64,000 bases of DNA from Alteribacter aurantiacus DSM 18675 (GTDB taxonomy: Bacteria > Bacillota > Bacilli > Bacillales > Salisediminibacteriaceae): positions 451,241-515,240 of the forward strand of contig NZ_KE386942.1 of assembly GCF_000429705.1 (NCBI RefSeq), written 5' to 3'. The first letter of the stretch is position 1; the number at the start of each line of letters is the position of its first letter. Of this stretch, positions 16,876 to 25,389 are shown piece after piece. Below the pieces are notes generated by a model, which worked only from the letters and a program-made list of their open reading frames with translations, searched no databases and had not been told where the DNA came from. Made by a program: the position numbers and the translations under genes.

Positions 16876-17517
16876 TTAGAAGCTATTCTTCACGACTACA
16901 CGATCCAACTCAAAACGAGCGGACTGATGTGCCGGCTTCACTGCTTTTCCGATCGTTAAAAGCATCACAGGTACATAACGCTCAGGAACATTGAACTGCT
17001 CAACGAATTTCCCTCGTTGGAAGCCGCCCATTGGGCATGTATCATATCCTTTTGCTTTAGCGGCAAGCATCAAGTTCATGGACGCTAGAGACGCATTCAA
17101 TACCGCCTCGTCGCGAGGGAACGGCGTGTCCCCTTCGTATGCTTTGTTAATTTGACCTACAAGCGTGTTTTTCACTTGTTCAGGCATAAATCCGTTGTCA
17201 ACGGCACCCTGATACACGTCTTCCGCGTTTTCATTCGCTTTCAAATCACCTAGAACCGCGATGACCGCCGAACTATCAACCACTTGTTGCTGATTGTAAG
17301 CAAGAGGCAGAAGCTCTTCTTTTTTCTTCTCATCATCAATCACAAGAAACTTCCAGTGCTGAAGGTTCCATGATGATGGCGCTTTTGTTGCTGCTTCTAG
17401 TATTTCGTTCATCTCTTCTTCAGACATTTTTACTTTTGGGTCGTACTTTCGAACAGAGTGACGTTCATTTATTGTTTGAAAAAGACCAAGGTCTTGCTGT
17501 TGTGCTGTCATAGACAT
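16876..17517 (-). CDS. NAD(P)H nitroreductase family protein
   Basis: A 213-residue flavoprotein of the nitroreductase family. It has the N-terminal FMN-binding signature (ERHSVRKYDP), APSSWNLQHW, and the C-terminal GGF...VPVMLLTIGKA region, and is close to B. subtilis YdgI/YodC types. Such enzymes reduce nitro- or quinone compounds with FMN. It is transcribed alone and ends at a clear hairpin. The ATG at 17517 follows AGGGGATG. It is divergent from the hpaG genes, but nothing links it to that pathway beyond position. Confidence 0.85.
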   Translation of the reverse strand: MSMTAQQQDLGLFQTINERHSVRKYDPKVKMSEEEMNEILEAATKAPSSWNLQHWKFLVIDDEKKKEELLPLAYNQQQVVDSSAVIAVLGDLKANENAEDVYQGAVDNGFMPEQVKNTLVGQINKAYEGDTPFPRDEAVLNASLASMNLMLAAKAKGYDTCPMGGFQRGKFVEQFNVPERYVPVMLLTIGKAVKPAHQSARFELDRVVVKNSF

Positions 17518-17663
17518 ATCAAGTCATCCCCTTTTCCAGTGTAGTTTTTCATTTTTTCAGTATAACAAGCGCATCTTCGAATCTCAAAGATTAGGACTTT
17601 ACCAAAATTACACTCCAGATGGTATACTAATAGAGTGAACATTCAGAAAAAAGGAGTGGTAGC

Positions 17664-18461
17664 ATGAAAAAAGTTTGGTTTAAACCTTCTGGCCATCGTG
17701 AAGCCATTGTAGCCTCTTTTGATCAAGCAGCATCGAGCTTAATGTATGAAGGCATCCGAAGAAACATTGAAGAACTCCAATACGATACGATCGTATCGGG
17801 TACCGTGTACGGAACTCTTCTTAACTTTAAAGGTGCCCTTGCAAAAATGGGAGAATCGACTTATCAAGAGCCCTACAACAAACCACCGCAAGCTCCTATT
17901 CTTTACATAAAGCCAAGAAATACCCTCACGAGTCACCATCAACCGATTCCTTTGCCAAAGGACGTGGACCAGCTTCAGATCGGCCCCACTCTTGGCGTTG
18001 TAATCGGGCGGACCGCTTCCAGGGTAAAAAAACACGAAGCTCATCATTATATTACAGGCTATACAATCGCAAATGACGTGACCGTTCCTCATGACAGTGT
18101 GTTTCGTCCTGCTGTTAAACACCGGGCACGGGATGGCTTTTGCCCAATCGGCCCTTGGATCGTGGAAAAAGAAAGCCTCGATTCTCCTGATCACTTGAGC
18201 ATCCGTGCTTGGGTAAACGGAAAGCTCGTTCTTGAGAACACGACCAAAAACCTGCTTCGTTCGGTTGGGGAATTGCTTGAAGATGTGACTGAGTTCATGA
18301 CTTTGCGTAAAGGGGACACCCTTCTTGTCGGAGTGCCGGAAGAGGCACCGCTCGTCAAAGCGAATGACGTTGTGCGTATCCATATTGACGGGGTCGGTCT
18401 ACTGGAGAATACCATCATCCACGAATTTGAAGTCTCACAAAAAGGGAGTGACCGATCATGA
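17664..18461 (+). CDS. hpaG1: HpaG1-type FAH-family decarboxylase/isomerase
   Basis: A 265-residue fumarylacetoacetate-hydrolase-fold protein. Together with the next gene it corresponds to the two halves of HpaG/HpcE, which decarboxylates and isomerises 5-oxo-pent-3-ene-1,2,5-tricarboxylate in the homoprotocatechuate route. Conserved FAH-family pieces seen are GPTLGVVIGRTA, YTIANDVTVPH and CPIGPWIV, with the acidic metal ligand region less clear than in the next gene (no ExE). AAAAAGGAGTG precedes the ATG. It overlaps hpaG2 by four bases. The enzyme split into two genes is usual in Bacillaceae and related groups. Confidence 0.82.
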   Translation: MKKVWFKPSGHREAIVASFDQAASSLMYEGIRRNIEELQYDTIVSGTVYGTLLNFKGALAKMGESTYQEPYNKPPQAPILYIKPRNTLTSHHQPIPLPKDVDQLQIGPTLGVVIGRTASRVKKHEAHHYITGYTIANDVTVPHDSVFRPAVKHRARDGFCPIGPWIVEKESLDSPDHLSIRAWVNGKLVLENTTKNLLRSVGELLEDVTEFMTLRKGDTLLVGVPEEAPLVKANDVVRIHIDGVGLLENTIIHEFEVSQKGSDRS

Positions 18462-19201
18462 AGCGAGCACGTGTTGTTTTTGCTGGAGCCATTCACGAAG
18501 CCACACCTTTTGACGGAAAACTCCGTCTGTCAAGCGGTCGCCTTGTTAAAGAAGACCTCGTTACGTGGCTTCCTCCCTTTGAACCACAAACCGCCTTCGC
18601 CCTTGGTTTAAATTACGCCGATCACGCAAGCGAATTATCCTTCAACGCCCCAGACGAGCCTCTTGTCTTTTTAAAAGGCCCAAACACATTCGTCGGTCAT
18701 AAAGGAGAGACGGAACGACCAGAAGACGTGACCTTTATGCACTACGAATGCGAGCTTGCAGTAATCATTGGAAAAACCGCTCGTAACGTGAAGAAAGAAG
18801 ATGCATATGACTACGTGGCCGGATACACCATCGCCAACGACTATGCGTTCCGAGATTATCTCGAAAACTATTACCGGCCAAACCTCAGGGTAAAAAACCG
18901 AGATTACTGCACGCCTCTTGGACCTTGGTTTGTGGACCGGGACGACATTAAGGACCCTATGGATCTGAAGCTTCGAACGTATGTAAACGGGGAACTCACA
19001 CAAGAAGGATCCACAAAGAATATGATCTTCGGTATTCCTCAACTGATTGAGTATTTAAGTAGCTTTATGACCCTCAGCACCGGAGACGTGATTCTTACCG
19101 GCACCCCAAAAGGAACCGTGAATGTGAATGTGGGAGATGAAGTGATTACCGAAATCGAAGGCCTCGGGCAGCTTTCCAATACGATCATCAACCGTACGTA
19201 A
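18458..19201 (+). CDS. hpaG2: HpaG2-type FAH-family isomerase/decarboxylase
   Basis: A 247-residue FAH-fold protein with the full set of family motifs: LGLNYADHASE, FLKGPNTFVG, the metal-ligand segment MHYECELAVIIGK (Glu-x-Glu), YTIANDYAFRDY, TPLGPWFV and VILTGTPKG. The ATG overlaps the stop of hpaG1. It is followed 12 bases later by hpaF, so the three genes form one operon and act in consecutive steps of the meta-cleavage pathway. Confidence 0.88.
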   Translation: MKRARVVFAGAIHEATPFDGKLRLSSGRLVKEDLVTWLPPFEPQTAFALGLNYADHASELSFNAPDEPLVFLKGPNTFVGHKGETERPEDVTFMHYECELAVIIGKTARNVKKEDAYDYVAGYTIANDYAFRDYLENYYRPNLRVKNRDYCTPLGPWFVDRDDIKDPMDLKLRTYVNGELTQEGSTKNMIFGIPQLIEYLSSFMTLSTGDVILTGTPKGTVNVNVGDEVITEIEGLGQLSNTIINRT

Positions 19202-19213
19202 GGAGGAACAATC

Positions 19214-19600
19214 ATGCCTCATATTATTGTAGAATACTCGGACAATATAAATGAAACGAACCTTAAGACTCTCCTCCATAACATCAACCGCGTGTTTGCC
19301 GATCGACCGGACACGTATCCGATCGGAGGCATTCGTTCACGGGCAATGCCACTAACAGATTACGTAGTTGCTGATGGGTCAAATCCCGATGATGCTTTCG
19401 TTCACACAACCATTAAAATCGGCGCCGGCCGATCAGAAAAGGTAAAAAAAGCGACATGCGACGAGGTGTTCCAGGTCATTACAGACCACTTTGCTGACAT
19501 TTATGAAAAACGCTACTTGGCCCTCTCTCTAGAGTTGATCGAGTTTAGCGAAACAGGGACATTAAAGAAAAACAATATCCACCAGCGGTATAAAAAATAA
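19214..19600 (+). CDS. hpaF: 5-carboxymethyl-2-hydroxymuconate delta-isomerase
   Basis: A 128-residue tautomerase-superfamily enzyme (CHMI). It begins MPHIIVEYSDN, keeping the catalytic Pro that becomes residue 1 after Met removal, and has the expected length. It isomerises 5-carboxymethyl-2-hydroxymuconate, the product of HpaE, before HpaG acts. AGGAGGAACAATC precedes the ATG. Last gene of the plus-strand hpa operon, ended by the hairpin at 19599-19630. Confidence 0.9.
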   Translation: MPHIIVEYSDNINETNLKTLLHNINRVFADRPDTYPIGGIRSRAMPLTDYVVADGSNPDDAFVHTTIKIGAGRSEKVKKATCDEVFQVITDHFADIYEKRYLALSLELIEFSETGTLKKNNIHQRYKK

Positions 19601-19630
19601 GCAACGGAATGGCTCCGTTGCTTATTTTCA
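19599..19630. terminator. Terminator after hpaF (probably bidirectional)
   Basis: AAGCAACGGA and TCCGTTGCTT pair around TGGC and are followed by ATTTTC; it lies between convergent operons. Confidence 0.8.
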
Positions 19631-19646
19631 TATGTGCTCTTCTCAT

Positions 19647-20405
19647 TTACGTCCCCATTATTTTTGAAAGGACCTTCTTCTCTAATGCAACCATCCCTTG
19701 ACTGGATAAGTCTCTTGGACGGGGGGCATAATTGTCCACATCCAATGTAATTGTTCCGTTTTCAATAAGTAGAATTCGATCTGCAAGTCTTACAGCCTCT
19801 CTTACGTCGTGAGTGACCAGAAGTGCAGTAAATCCATTCTCCTGTTGCAGTTCTTCTATGAGGTTTTGCATCTCAATACGAGTAAGAGCGTCCAACGCAC
19901 TTAAGGGTTCATCCAGCATTAACAGCTGAGGTTTACGGATTAATGCCCGAGCCAAGGCCACTCGTTGCTGTTGTCCTCCTGATAGGGTCGATGGCCACTC
20001 TTCTTTATATGAAAGAAGTCCAACGGATTCTAATACAGATTCTGCCCGATTATGCCAATCTCCACTTAGTCCTAACCCCACATTATTAATCACCGTTTTC
20101 CAAGGTAACAGCCTAGAGTCTTGATACATCATAGTCATGTTTGCATCCGACTCATCAGAAGATTGACCGTTAAATGAAATTTGCCCGCCTGTTGGTTTTT
20201 CCAGGCCTGCAATTAACCGTAATAATGTACTTTTCCCACTTCCACTTTTCCCTACAATCGCCACAAACTGCCCAGGTTGAATGGTAAGATCTACTTCCGT
20301 TAACACTTGTTTTGCTCCAAAGGACTTTTGCAGGCGATCCAATCGAATGTTAACAGGGACCGTCTCCTCTGCTCGAGGCTCTGGCGCAACTGGTTTTTTT
20401 AACAT
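19647..20405 (-). CDS. ABC transporter ATPase, SsuB/TauB type
   Basis: A 252-residue nucleotide-binding subunit with Walker A (GKSGSGKST), signature LSGGQQQR and Walker B ([12 protein letters not shown]). It is the last gene of the SAM-riboswitch operon VOC enzyme - binding protein - permease - ATPase. This branch of ABC proteins drives uptake of sulfonates, taurine, nitrate or thiamine precursors; the S-box control argues for a sulfur source. AGGAGGGAAGATAA precedes the ATG. Confidence 0.85.
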   Translation of the reverse strand: MLKKPVAPEPRAEETVPVNIRLDRLQKSFGAKQVLTEVDLTIQPGQFVAIVGKSGSGKSTLLRLIAGLEKPTGGQISFNGQSSDESDANMTMMYQDSRLLPWKTVINNVGLGLSGDWHNRAESVLESVGLLSYKEEWPSTLSGGQQQRVALARALIRKPQLLMLDEPLSALDALTRIEMQNLIEELQQENGFTALLVTHDVREAVRLADRILLIENGTITLDVDNYAPRPRDLSSQGMVALEKKVLSKIMGT

Positions 20406-20417
20406 TTATCTTCCCTC

Positions 20418-21185
20418 CTACTCTCTGTAAGTCGGATTCCAACGCAATGCCCGCCGTTCACCCATTTGAGCAATCACATCCGCCAGCTTTCCGAAGAGCG
20501 CGTAAATAATGATCGTCACGATAATGACTTCTGTTTGCATAAACTGTCTTGCATTCATAGCCAAGTACCCTAAACCATCACTCGTAGCAATTGTTTCAGC
20601 CACAATAAGGGTAAGCCACATCACTCCTAACGCATACCGAAACCCTACAAAGATAGATGGGAGAGCACCCGGTAAATAAACGTGTCTGAATAGCTTCCAT
20701 CCTTTTAAACCATACATCTTCCCCATCTCCACGTACCCTTGATTTACAGACCGAATGCCGTGCAAAGTGTTTATATAGATGGGAAACATGACTCCTAATG
20801 CGACCAAAAAGATCTTCGATGTTTCGCCAATGCCGAGCCAAACGATAGCCAAAGGTAATAAGGCTAAATGGGGCACATTTCGAATCATTTGAATGGAGGT
20901 ATCAAACGTGAAATAAGACAATTTTGACCATCCATTCAAGATGCCTAGGGACAGCCCGATAAAACCTCCAATCAATAATCCTGTAAAAGCCCTCATTAAG
21001 CTGATTTGGATGTGCTCAAAAAGGACAAATGAAGAGATTAGCCCCCAAAATGATAAGAAAACGTTCGTTGGAGGTGGGAACAAGCTAGGTGATACGATTT
21101 GTAACGATGAAACGACCTGCCATAACAAAAGCACAAGAGCTGGAATTACCCACGGCAGGACCTTTGTTTGAAATGTCTTCTTCAA
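20418..21185 (-). CDS. ABC transporter permease, SsuC/TauC type
   Basis: A 255-residue membrane protein with six predicted membrane segments and the inner-membrane EAA loop (MGKMYGLKGWKLFRHVYLPG). It belongs to the BPD_transp_1 family used by sulfonate importers. It lies 12 bases upstream of the ATPase gene and downstream of the binding protein gene. No unusual feature. Confidence 0.85.
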   Translation of the reverse strand: MKKTFQTKVLPWVIPALVLLLWQVVSSLQIVSPSLFPPPTNVFLSFWGLISSFVLFEHIQISLMRAFTGLLIGGFIGLSLGILNGWSKLSYFTFDTSIQMIRNVPHLALLPLAIVWLGIGETSKIFLVALGVMFPIYINTLHGIRSVNQGYVEMGKMYGLKGWKLFRHVYLPGALPSIFVGFRYALGVMWLTLIVAETIATSDGLGYLAMNARQFMQTEVIIVTIIIYALFGKLADVIAQMGERRALRWNPTYRE

Positions 21186-21198
21186 TGTTCAGCACCAC

Positions 21199-22200
21199 CT
21201 ATTCTTCTGATGTTTCTAATTGGTTTGAGCTCCATTCTGGATCAATCGGCATAATCTCTGAAACATCAATCTCGTTTTGAATAAGTCCTAACTCATAGTA
21301 ATCATCTGCTTGTTTTTGTTGAGCATCAATGATGTCTTGGTCAATATTCGCTACACCATAGTCCCGTCGATTAACAACGATATCCATGACCTCTTTGTCG
21401 ATTCCGATAATGCCTGAAATAAGCTCGGCTACCTCATCGGGGTTTTCATTTGCCCATTGATCAGATCGATTTGTTTCTTCAAGTACGATCTCCAGTAAAT
21501 CAGGTGACTCCTCTGCAAATTCCGGTGTCGCGTAATAAAATGTCCGGTTTGGATAACCGGTTACCTGATCATCCAAGGTAGTGACATCCAGACTGTACTC
21601 CACCCCAGCGAAAAACGGGTCCCAAGAAGCGAGAGCATCAACCGAGTCTGTTTCCAATGCTGCTCTGCCTTGGGAAGCATCAGAAACGTACACAAACTCC
21701 ACATCGTCAACTGATAACCCTTCCGCTTCAAGAGCTAAAATCGCGTAATAATGGTGATTTCCACCTTCCATTACGGCAATCCGTTTTCCCTCCAATTCAC
21801 TAAAGGATTGGATGCCAGAATCCTCCTTTACCATGACACCGATTCCTTCTTCATGAGAAAGACTAGCTCCCACATAGACAATCTCTTTTCCTTCAGATTG
21901 TGCAAATATACCGGGACCATCCGCCGCATTTCCGTAGTCAATATTACCCGTAGCCAAGGCTTCCATTACGGCACCACCTTGATCAAATTCAACCCATTCA
22001 ACGCTATGACCCTCTTCTTCCAATCGTTCGTCTAAATAACCACTCTCTCTTAATACGTTTAAGGTGTTGCCTGTTTGAAAGCCTATACGAATGGTCTCAC
22101 CACTCTCTCCTCCAGCAGCTTCCTCATTCCCACATCCAACTGCTATAATTCCTATTAAACCGATAAAAAAACTAAGTTTTAACCCATGCGCCTTCTTCAC
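21199..22200 (-). CDS. ABC substrate-binding lipoprotein, SsuA-like
   Basis: A 333-residue lipoprotein (lipobox IIAVGC) of the NMT1/SsuA-like periplasmic-binding class, with RIGFQTGNTLNVLRESG at the start of the mature part and WDPFFAGVEY in the hinge region, typical of aliphatic-sulfonate binding proteins. The GTG at 22200 is chosen because GGTAGGGTGG precedes it and the signal peptide begins there; a longer frame runs back into the VOC gene. It starts ten bases after the VOC stop. Ligand unknown; a sulfur compound is inferred from the SAM riboswitch. Confidence 0.82.
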   Translation of the reverse strand: MKKAHGLKLSFFIGLIGIIAVGCGNEEAAGGESGETIRIGFQTGNTLNVLRESGYLDERLEEEGHSVEWVEFDQGGAVMEALATGNIDYGNAADGPGIFAQSEGKEIVYVGASLSHEEGIGVMVKEDSGIQSFSELEGKRIAVMEGGNHHYYAILALEAEGLSVDDVEFVYVSDASQGRAALETDSVDALASWDPFFAGVEYSLDVTTLDDQVTGYPNRTFYYATPEFAEESPDLLEIVLEETNRSDQWANENPDEVAELISGIIGIDKEVMDIVVNRRDYGVANIDQDIIDAQQKQADDYYELGLIQNEIDVSEIMPIDPEWSSNQLETSEE

Positions 22201-22210
22201 ATTAACCACC

Positions 22211-23032
22211 CTACCTTTTATAAAATTGATATGTCCCATTTCGTAAATCAACTTCGTCTTCAATACGATCATTCTTTATGGAAACAAGAAACGGACCTTC
22301 ACCGCTCTCCTGAATAATTTCTTCGATCACACCACCTTTGGAAGGCGAAAAGAAATACAAATCCCCTCCTTCAAGTTCAATTTTTTGAACACTTGCACCC
22401 AATGTCGAGTCCTCAAAAGGGGCTTCGGCGGATGTGTCCAACAACTCTTCCCACCGGTTGACGGTTCTTTTCAACTCCTCAACCGCAAAATAGACACCTG
22501 ACAGCCGGGAAGAGCCAATATCATGTTGCTTTATCACACCTTGATTTACTAATTCTTTTCGCCTCTCGTCGTCAGTGACAAGCCAATCTATAAAAAAGGG
22601 AAGAGGAAGGTTTGTTTTTGGATCATGGACAAAGAGTAAAGACCATTCCAGTACACTTCCATCCGGCCGTTTCCGACTTAATGGGACCGGCCCATTTACA
22701 TGAAATCCTTTTTGTTTAAACCTTTCCGCTAGGAGCGGAAGGTTTTTCGTACGCAAAGCAACCCGAGAAAACCCTTGTTGATACTCTTGTTCAGCTATAG
22801 TTGAAAATGGACTGTACTTGATGTCAGCTGCTTTAACCTCTTCAAAACATTTACGATCATCAATGGCTAAGTACTCAATATAGCTTAGGTCGAAATGAAG
22901 CAATGTATTATATGTGCCACGATGTTCGTGCCTCCCGCCAACTACAACATGCAACCCCTTTTCTCCAACCTCCTCTTTTACTTCGTATGCATCATTCACG
23001 TAATGAATGATATGGTCAAACTTAAAAGTCAC
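22211..23032 (-). CDS. VOC-superfamily protein of the SAM-riboswitch operon
   Basis: A 273-residue protein with two glyoxalase/dioxygenase-like (VOC) halves, beginning FDHIIHYV and containing GGRHEHRGTYNTL, LSRKRPDGSVLEWSLLFV and PFFIDW. The GTG at 23032 is chosen because GAGGGTGG lies five bases before it and its paralogue at 33111-33932 starts at the matching position with ATG; both products then have 273 residues. It is the first gene of the operon with the sulfonate-type importer. Possible metal ligands are His in DHIIHYV and Glu in VLEWS. An enzyme releasing or modifying an imported sulfur compound is a reasonable inference, not shown. Confidence 0.8.
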   Translation of the reverse strand: MTFKFDHIIHYVNDAYEVKEEVGEKGLHVVVGGRHEHRGTYNTLLHFDLSYIEYLAIDDRKCFEEVKAADIKYSPFSTIAEQEYQQGFSRVALRTKNLPLLAERFKQKGFHVNGPVPLSRKRPDGSVLEWSLLFVHDPKTNLPLPFFIDWLVTDDERRKELVNQGVIKQHDIGSSRLSGVYFAVEELKRTVNRWEELLDTSAEAPFEDSTLGASVQKIELEGGDLYFFSPSKGGVIEEIIQESGEGPFLVSIKNDRIEDEVDLRNGTYQFYKR

Positions 23033-23059
23033 AAAAACCACCCTCTTTACTATGAATTA

Positions 23060-23226
23060 ATAAAAAAATAAAACCTCTTCTGTTGTAAGAAGAGGTTAAA
23101 AAACGTAAAGAACACTCTTCTTATCTTTCAAGCCACAAGTGACTTGATGGAATTGGCACAGTTCCTAAACGGTCTGCTGCCGAGGTTTCAAAGGGCCATT
23201 CCCTCCACCTCTCTGGATAAGATTCA
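23060..23226 (-). ncRNA. SAM-I riboswitch (S-box) with terminator
   Basis: Minus strand CTTATCCAGAGAGGTGGAG, then GGGAATGGCCC, TTTGAAACCTCGGCAGCAG and a distal GTGCCAATTCC match the S-box core; CTTATC pairs with GATAAG (23119-23124) to close P1. The aptamer covers about 23116-23226. The terminator stem AACCTCTTCT/AGAAGAGGTT with a T run follows at 23060-23097. Low SAM should therefore permit transcription of the VOC-ABC operon. The 332-bp gap before 23365 holds only this element and its promoter region. Confidence 0.93.
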
Positions 23227-23364
23227 AATGAATTATGAAGTTGTATGCTACTATAATGGATAACCAACCCAGTTGTCAATATTTTTTAACTATTTTAACA
23301 ATAGCATTTGAAAAAAAGGGGCTACTTTCACACGTAACTATTCTGGCCACTTTTTCTTAGTTCT

Positions 23365-23832
23365 CTATGACTCTTGTCCTGTAGTTTTCAACGCTTCCCT
23401 CTCCACTCTCCCCAAAAAGTCATCGACCACTTTTTGGGTGATTTTCTTTCCACCCAGTTTCAAAAACGTTCTGCCCGCCACATTGACCCCTTTGTTTTGT
23501 CCTTCAAAAATCAATAAGGTACGTTCTTCTTCTTTTTTCACTAATGTGACTGAAAAACGAATCTCGAACAGTTTAGCCAAAACAAATCCAAGCTTCAATT
23601 GCTTTCGGTCCCTACTGTTTTCATATCCAAGCACCTGGATCGTGTAGGTTTCACGCCGACTTCCTTGCTGATACGTTTGAAGGTACCTAGAGCCTACCAT
23701 CCCTGCTTCTTTGTGGACAAGCCGATGCTCTATTACATTGGGCATGACTCTTTGGATCCTGTCTTCAGAAAACAACCGCCATACCGTTTCCAAATCCGCT
23801 CCAATCGTCCGTTCTTTTCTCCAGGTAATCAT
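23365..23832 (-). CDS. SRPBCC/START-like domain protein
   Basis: A 155-residue protein beginning ITWRKERTIGADLETVWRLF, the usual first strand and helix of the SRPBCC (polyketide cyclase/START) fold, followed by alternating strands and a long C-terminal helix (KITQKVVDDFLGRVEREAL). The ATG at 23832 follows GGGAGCGG. No catalytic residues are recognised; the fold binds hydrophobic ligands. It is transcribed on its own between the riboswitch operon and the DUF202 gene. Confidence 0.65.
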   Translation of the reverse strand: MITWRKERTIGADLETVWRLFSEDRIQRVMPNVIEHRLVHKEAGMVGSRYLQTYQQGSRRETYTIQVLGYENSRDRKQLKLGFVLAKLFEIRFSVTLVKKEEERTLLIFEGQNKGVNVAGRTFLKLGGKKITQKVVDDFLGRVEREALKTTGQES

Positions 23833-23925
23833 CGCTTCCGCTCCCGTCCGCCTCTTTACACCTATTTTAACAGACCTCACCACCAAGATCGGAAGAAACC
23901 ATCTAAACCTTAAGCTCCCAAAACA

Positions 23926-24303
23926 TTACAAACCAGCCCCGGTCAAAAAATACGTTAACAACAAAAATAAAACAAGAACCACCACAACCCCCGTCGACAC
24001 GATCACCACATTGGATGAGGTGAATTGTTGCGCATTAATGGCTTTTCGATTTCTCAAATATAGAAAAATTGCCGTAACAATGATAAATACCCCTGCTAGA
24101 AAAGAAGCGATACTAATCGTAATAGCCATTGTATAAGAGTAATGCTCGTGCAAGAGTGTAGTAAAGTGCAAACTGGTCGCAAGAAAGCCAATGCCCTTAA
24201 GAGCAAGTGCTGTACGGATCCAAGCAAGAAACGTTCGTTCATTCGCTAAATGCTGTTGAATGTATTGAGACTCCAATGTTTGATTTTTCTGTTCGGTAGT
24301 CAT
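23926..24303 (-). CDS. DUF202 (YidH-type) membrane protein
   Basis: A 125-residue protein with the family start QQHLANERTFLAWIRTALAL and three membrane segments. DUF202 proteins have no firmly established job. The ATG at 24303 follows AAGGGTG. A CsoR/CstR-like operator lies between its -10 box and ribosome site, which suggests control by copper or persulfide; this is the most informative point about it. Confidence 0.82.
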   Translation of the reverse strand: MTTEQKNQTLESQYIQQHLANERTFLAWIRTALALKGIGFLATSLHFTTLLHEHYSYTMAITISIASFLAGVFIIVTAIFLYLRNRKAINAQQFTSSNVVIVSTGVVVVLVLFLLLTYFLTGAGL

Positions 24304-24319
24304 TGATTCACCCTTCTTT

Positions 24320-24335
24320 ATACCCCTAAGGGTAT
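24320..24335 (-). promoter_or_regulatory. CsoR/CstR-like operator before the DUF202 gene
   Basis: ATACCCCTAAGGGTAT is a near-perfect palindrome (one mismatch) and resembles the ATACCCC-TA-GGGGTAT sites of CsoR-family repressors. A TATAAT -10 box lies just upstream (24343-24348 on the minus strand), so a bound repressor would cover the transcription start. Confidence 0.55.
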
Positions 24336-24423
24336 GCACCCATTATAGCACGTTTGAACCTATGTTTCTCTTTATATACTTCTTGATATACAAAAACCGA
24401 GTGCATCCTTCCTGCACCCGGCT

Positions 24424-25056
24424 TCATTCCTCTTCTTCTTTTTCCTCAACATACCGATCGGCAAAACCAATCACGTCTTCTACATACCAATCGGCCCGGT
24501 TATACGCAAAGACCGCTCGTTCGTACTCCCCATCAGCCGCTCCATTGGCCGCTAAATACTTTGCTGCCGAAAATACGGCATCTTCTATATTGTAAGGATC
24601 GGCTACACCGTTTCCCGTTGCATCCACGCCATATCCCCCGTATTGCTGAATAATCTCAGGGTCCGTTTTTTCCTCATTCGGAATGTCCCCTTCTCCTAGT
24701 CCACCACATGTTGGATGAGACCAACCTGTCCATGTACACGGCATGAATTGCATATGCCCTTCAGCCCCCACCGGCGACACAAGCGGGTCCATCGTAGAAA
24801 AGATCGTCTCCACTCTATGAACAGCAGCCAGAAGATTCCACGGCACCCCATACTCATCCTCCGCTGCTTTGTAAATCGGAAGATAATCGTCAGGCACTTC
24901 CATTTCCCCTCGCTCTGACAATGGTGCCCCCCACCGATCCTCGTCCCAATCAATGGTTTGCACAATCCCCACAACCAACAATACGATCAGACCGAACACA
25001 CTAAGAACCTTCAAGCTGTGCGGAACACGCTTCGTTTTCGATTTTCTCTTCGCCAT
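24424..25056 (-). CDS. Membrane-anchored lytic transglycosylase-like protein
   Basis: A 210-residue protein with a basic N-terminus, one membrane segment (about 18-37) and an extracytoplasmic lysozyme-like domain. The Glu in HRVETIF fits the catalytic acid, and GHMQFMPCTW and the AAKYLAAN/FAYNRADWYVEDV segments are typical of the SLT family that cuts the glycan strand of peptidoglycan. The ATG at 25056 has AGGAGGTG seven bases upstream. Related proteins act in cell-wall remodelling or as part of conjugation/spore machinery; no such neighbours are seen here. It ends in a run of Glu. Confidence 0.8.
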   Translation of the reverse strand: MAKRKSKTKRVPHSLKVLSVFGLIVLLVVGIVQTIDWDEDRWGAPLSERGEMEVPDDYLPIYKAAEDEYGVPWNLLAAVHRVETIFSTMDPLVSPVGAEGHMQFMPCTWTGWSHPTCGGLGEGDIPNEEKTDPEIIQQYGGYGVDATGNGVADPYNIEDAVFSAAKYLAANGAADGEYERAVFAYNRADWYVEDVIGFADRYVEEKEEEE

Positions 25057-25186
25057 CCTCCGCACCTCCTCTTACCTTCTTAATTCACTATCATACACGA
25101 TTAATGGCAGTTCCTTCACGCTTTATACACTGTTCATGTTATTCTATTATAGAAATAGGAAAACAAGAGATAGGAGAATCACGCTA

Positions 25187-25345
25187 ATGAAACCACTTAT
25201 GTGGATAAACGCCATCGTCATTCCAGTCATCGTCTACCTTTTTTTAAACCTATTATGGACCAATATTAACATCACCGTACTTCTCCTCCTATTAGCCATG
25301 GGTTTATGTACAAACATCTTTATTTATCTCAATACTCGCAAATAA
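25187..25345 (+). CDS. Small membrane protein, 52 residues
   Basis: A short reading frame with a proper start (ATAGGAGAATCACGCTAATG) coding for two closely spaced hydrophobic segments with Asn between them and a basic end (NTRK). It is followed directly by a terminator, which supports it as a real gene. No family recognised. Confidence 0.55.
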   Translation: MKPLMWINAIVIPVIVYLFLNLLWTNINITVLLLLLAMGLCTNIFIYLNTRK

Positions 25346-25384
25346 AAAAGCAAGGTGTAGAGAACGTCTCCACCCTTGCTTCTT
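25343..25384. terminator. Bidirectional terminator between the small gene and hpaC
   Basis: AAGCAAGG...CCTTGCTT outer arms with an imperfect inner stem; A run on the left and T-rich on the right. Confidence 0.7.
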
Positions 25385-25389
25385 AAACG

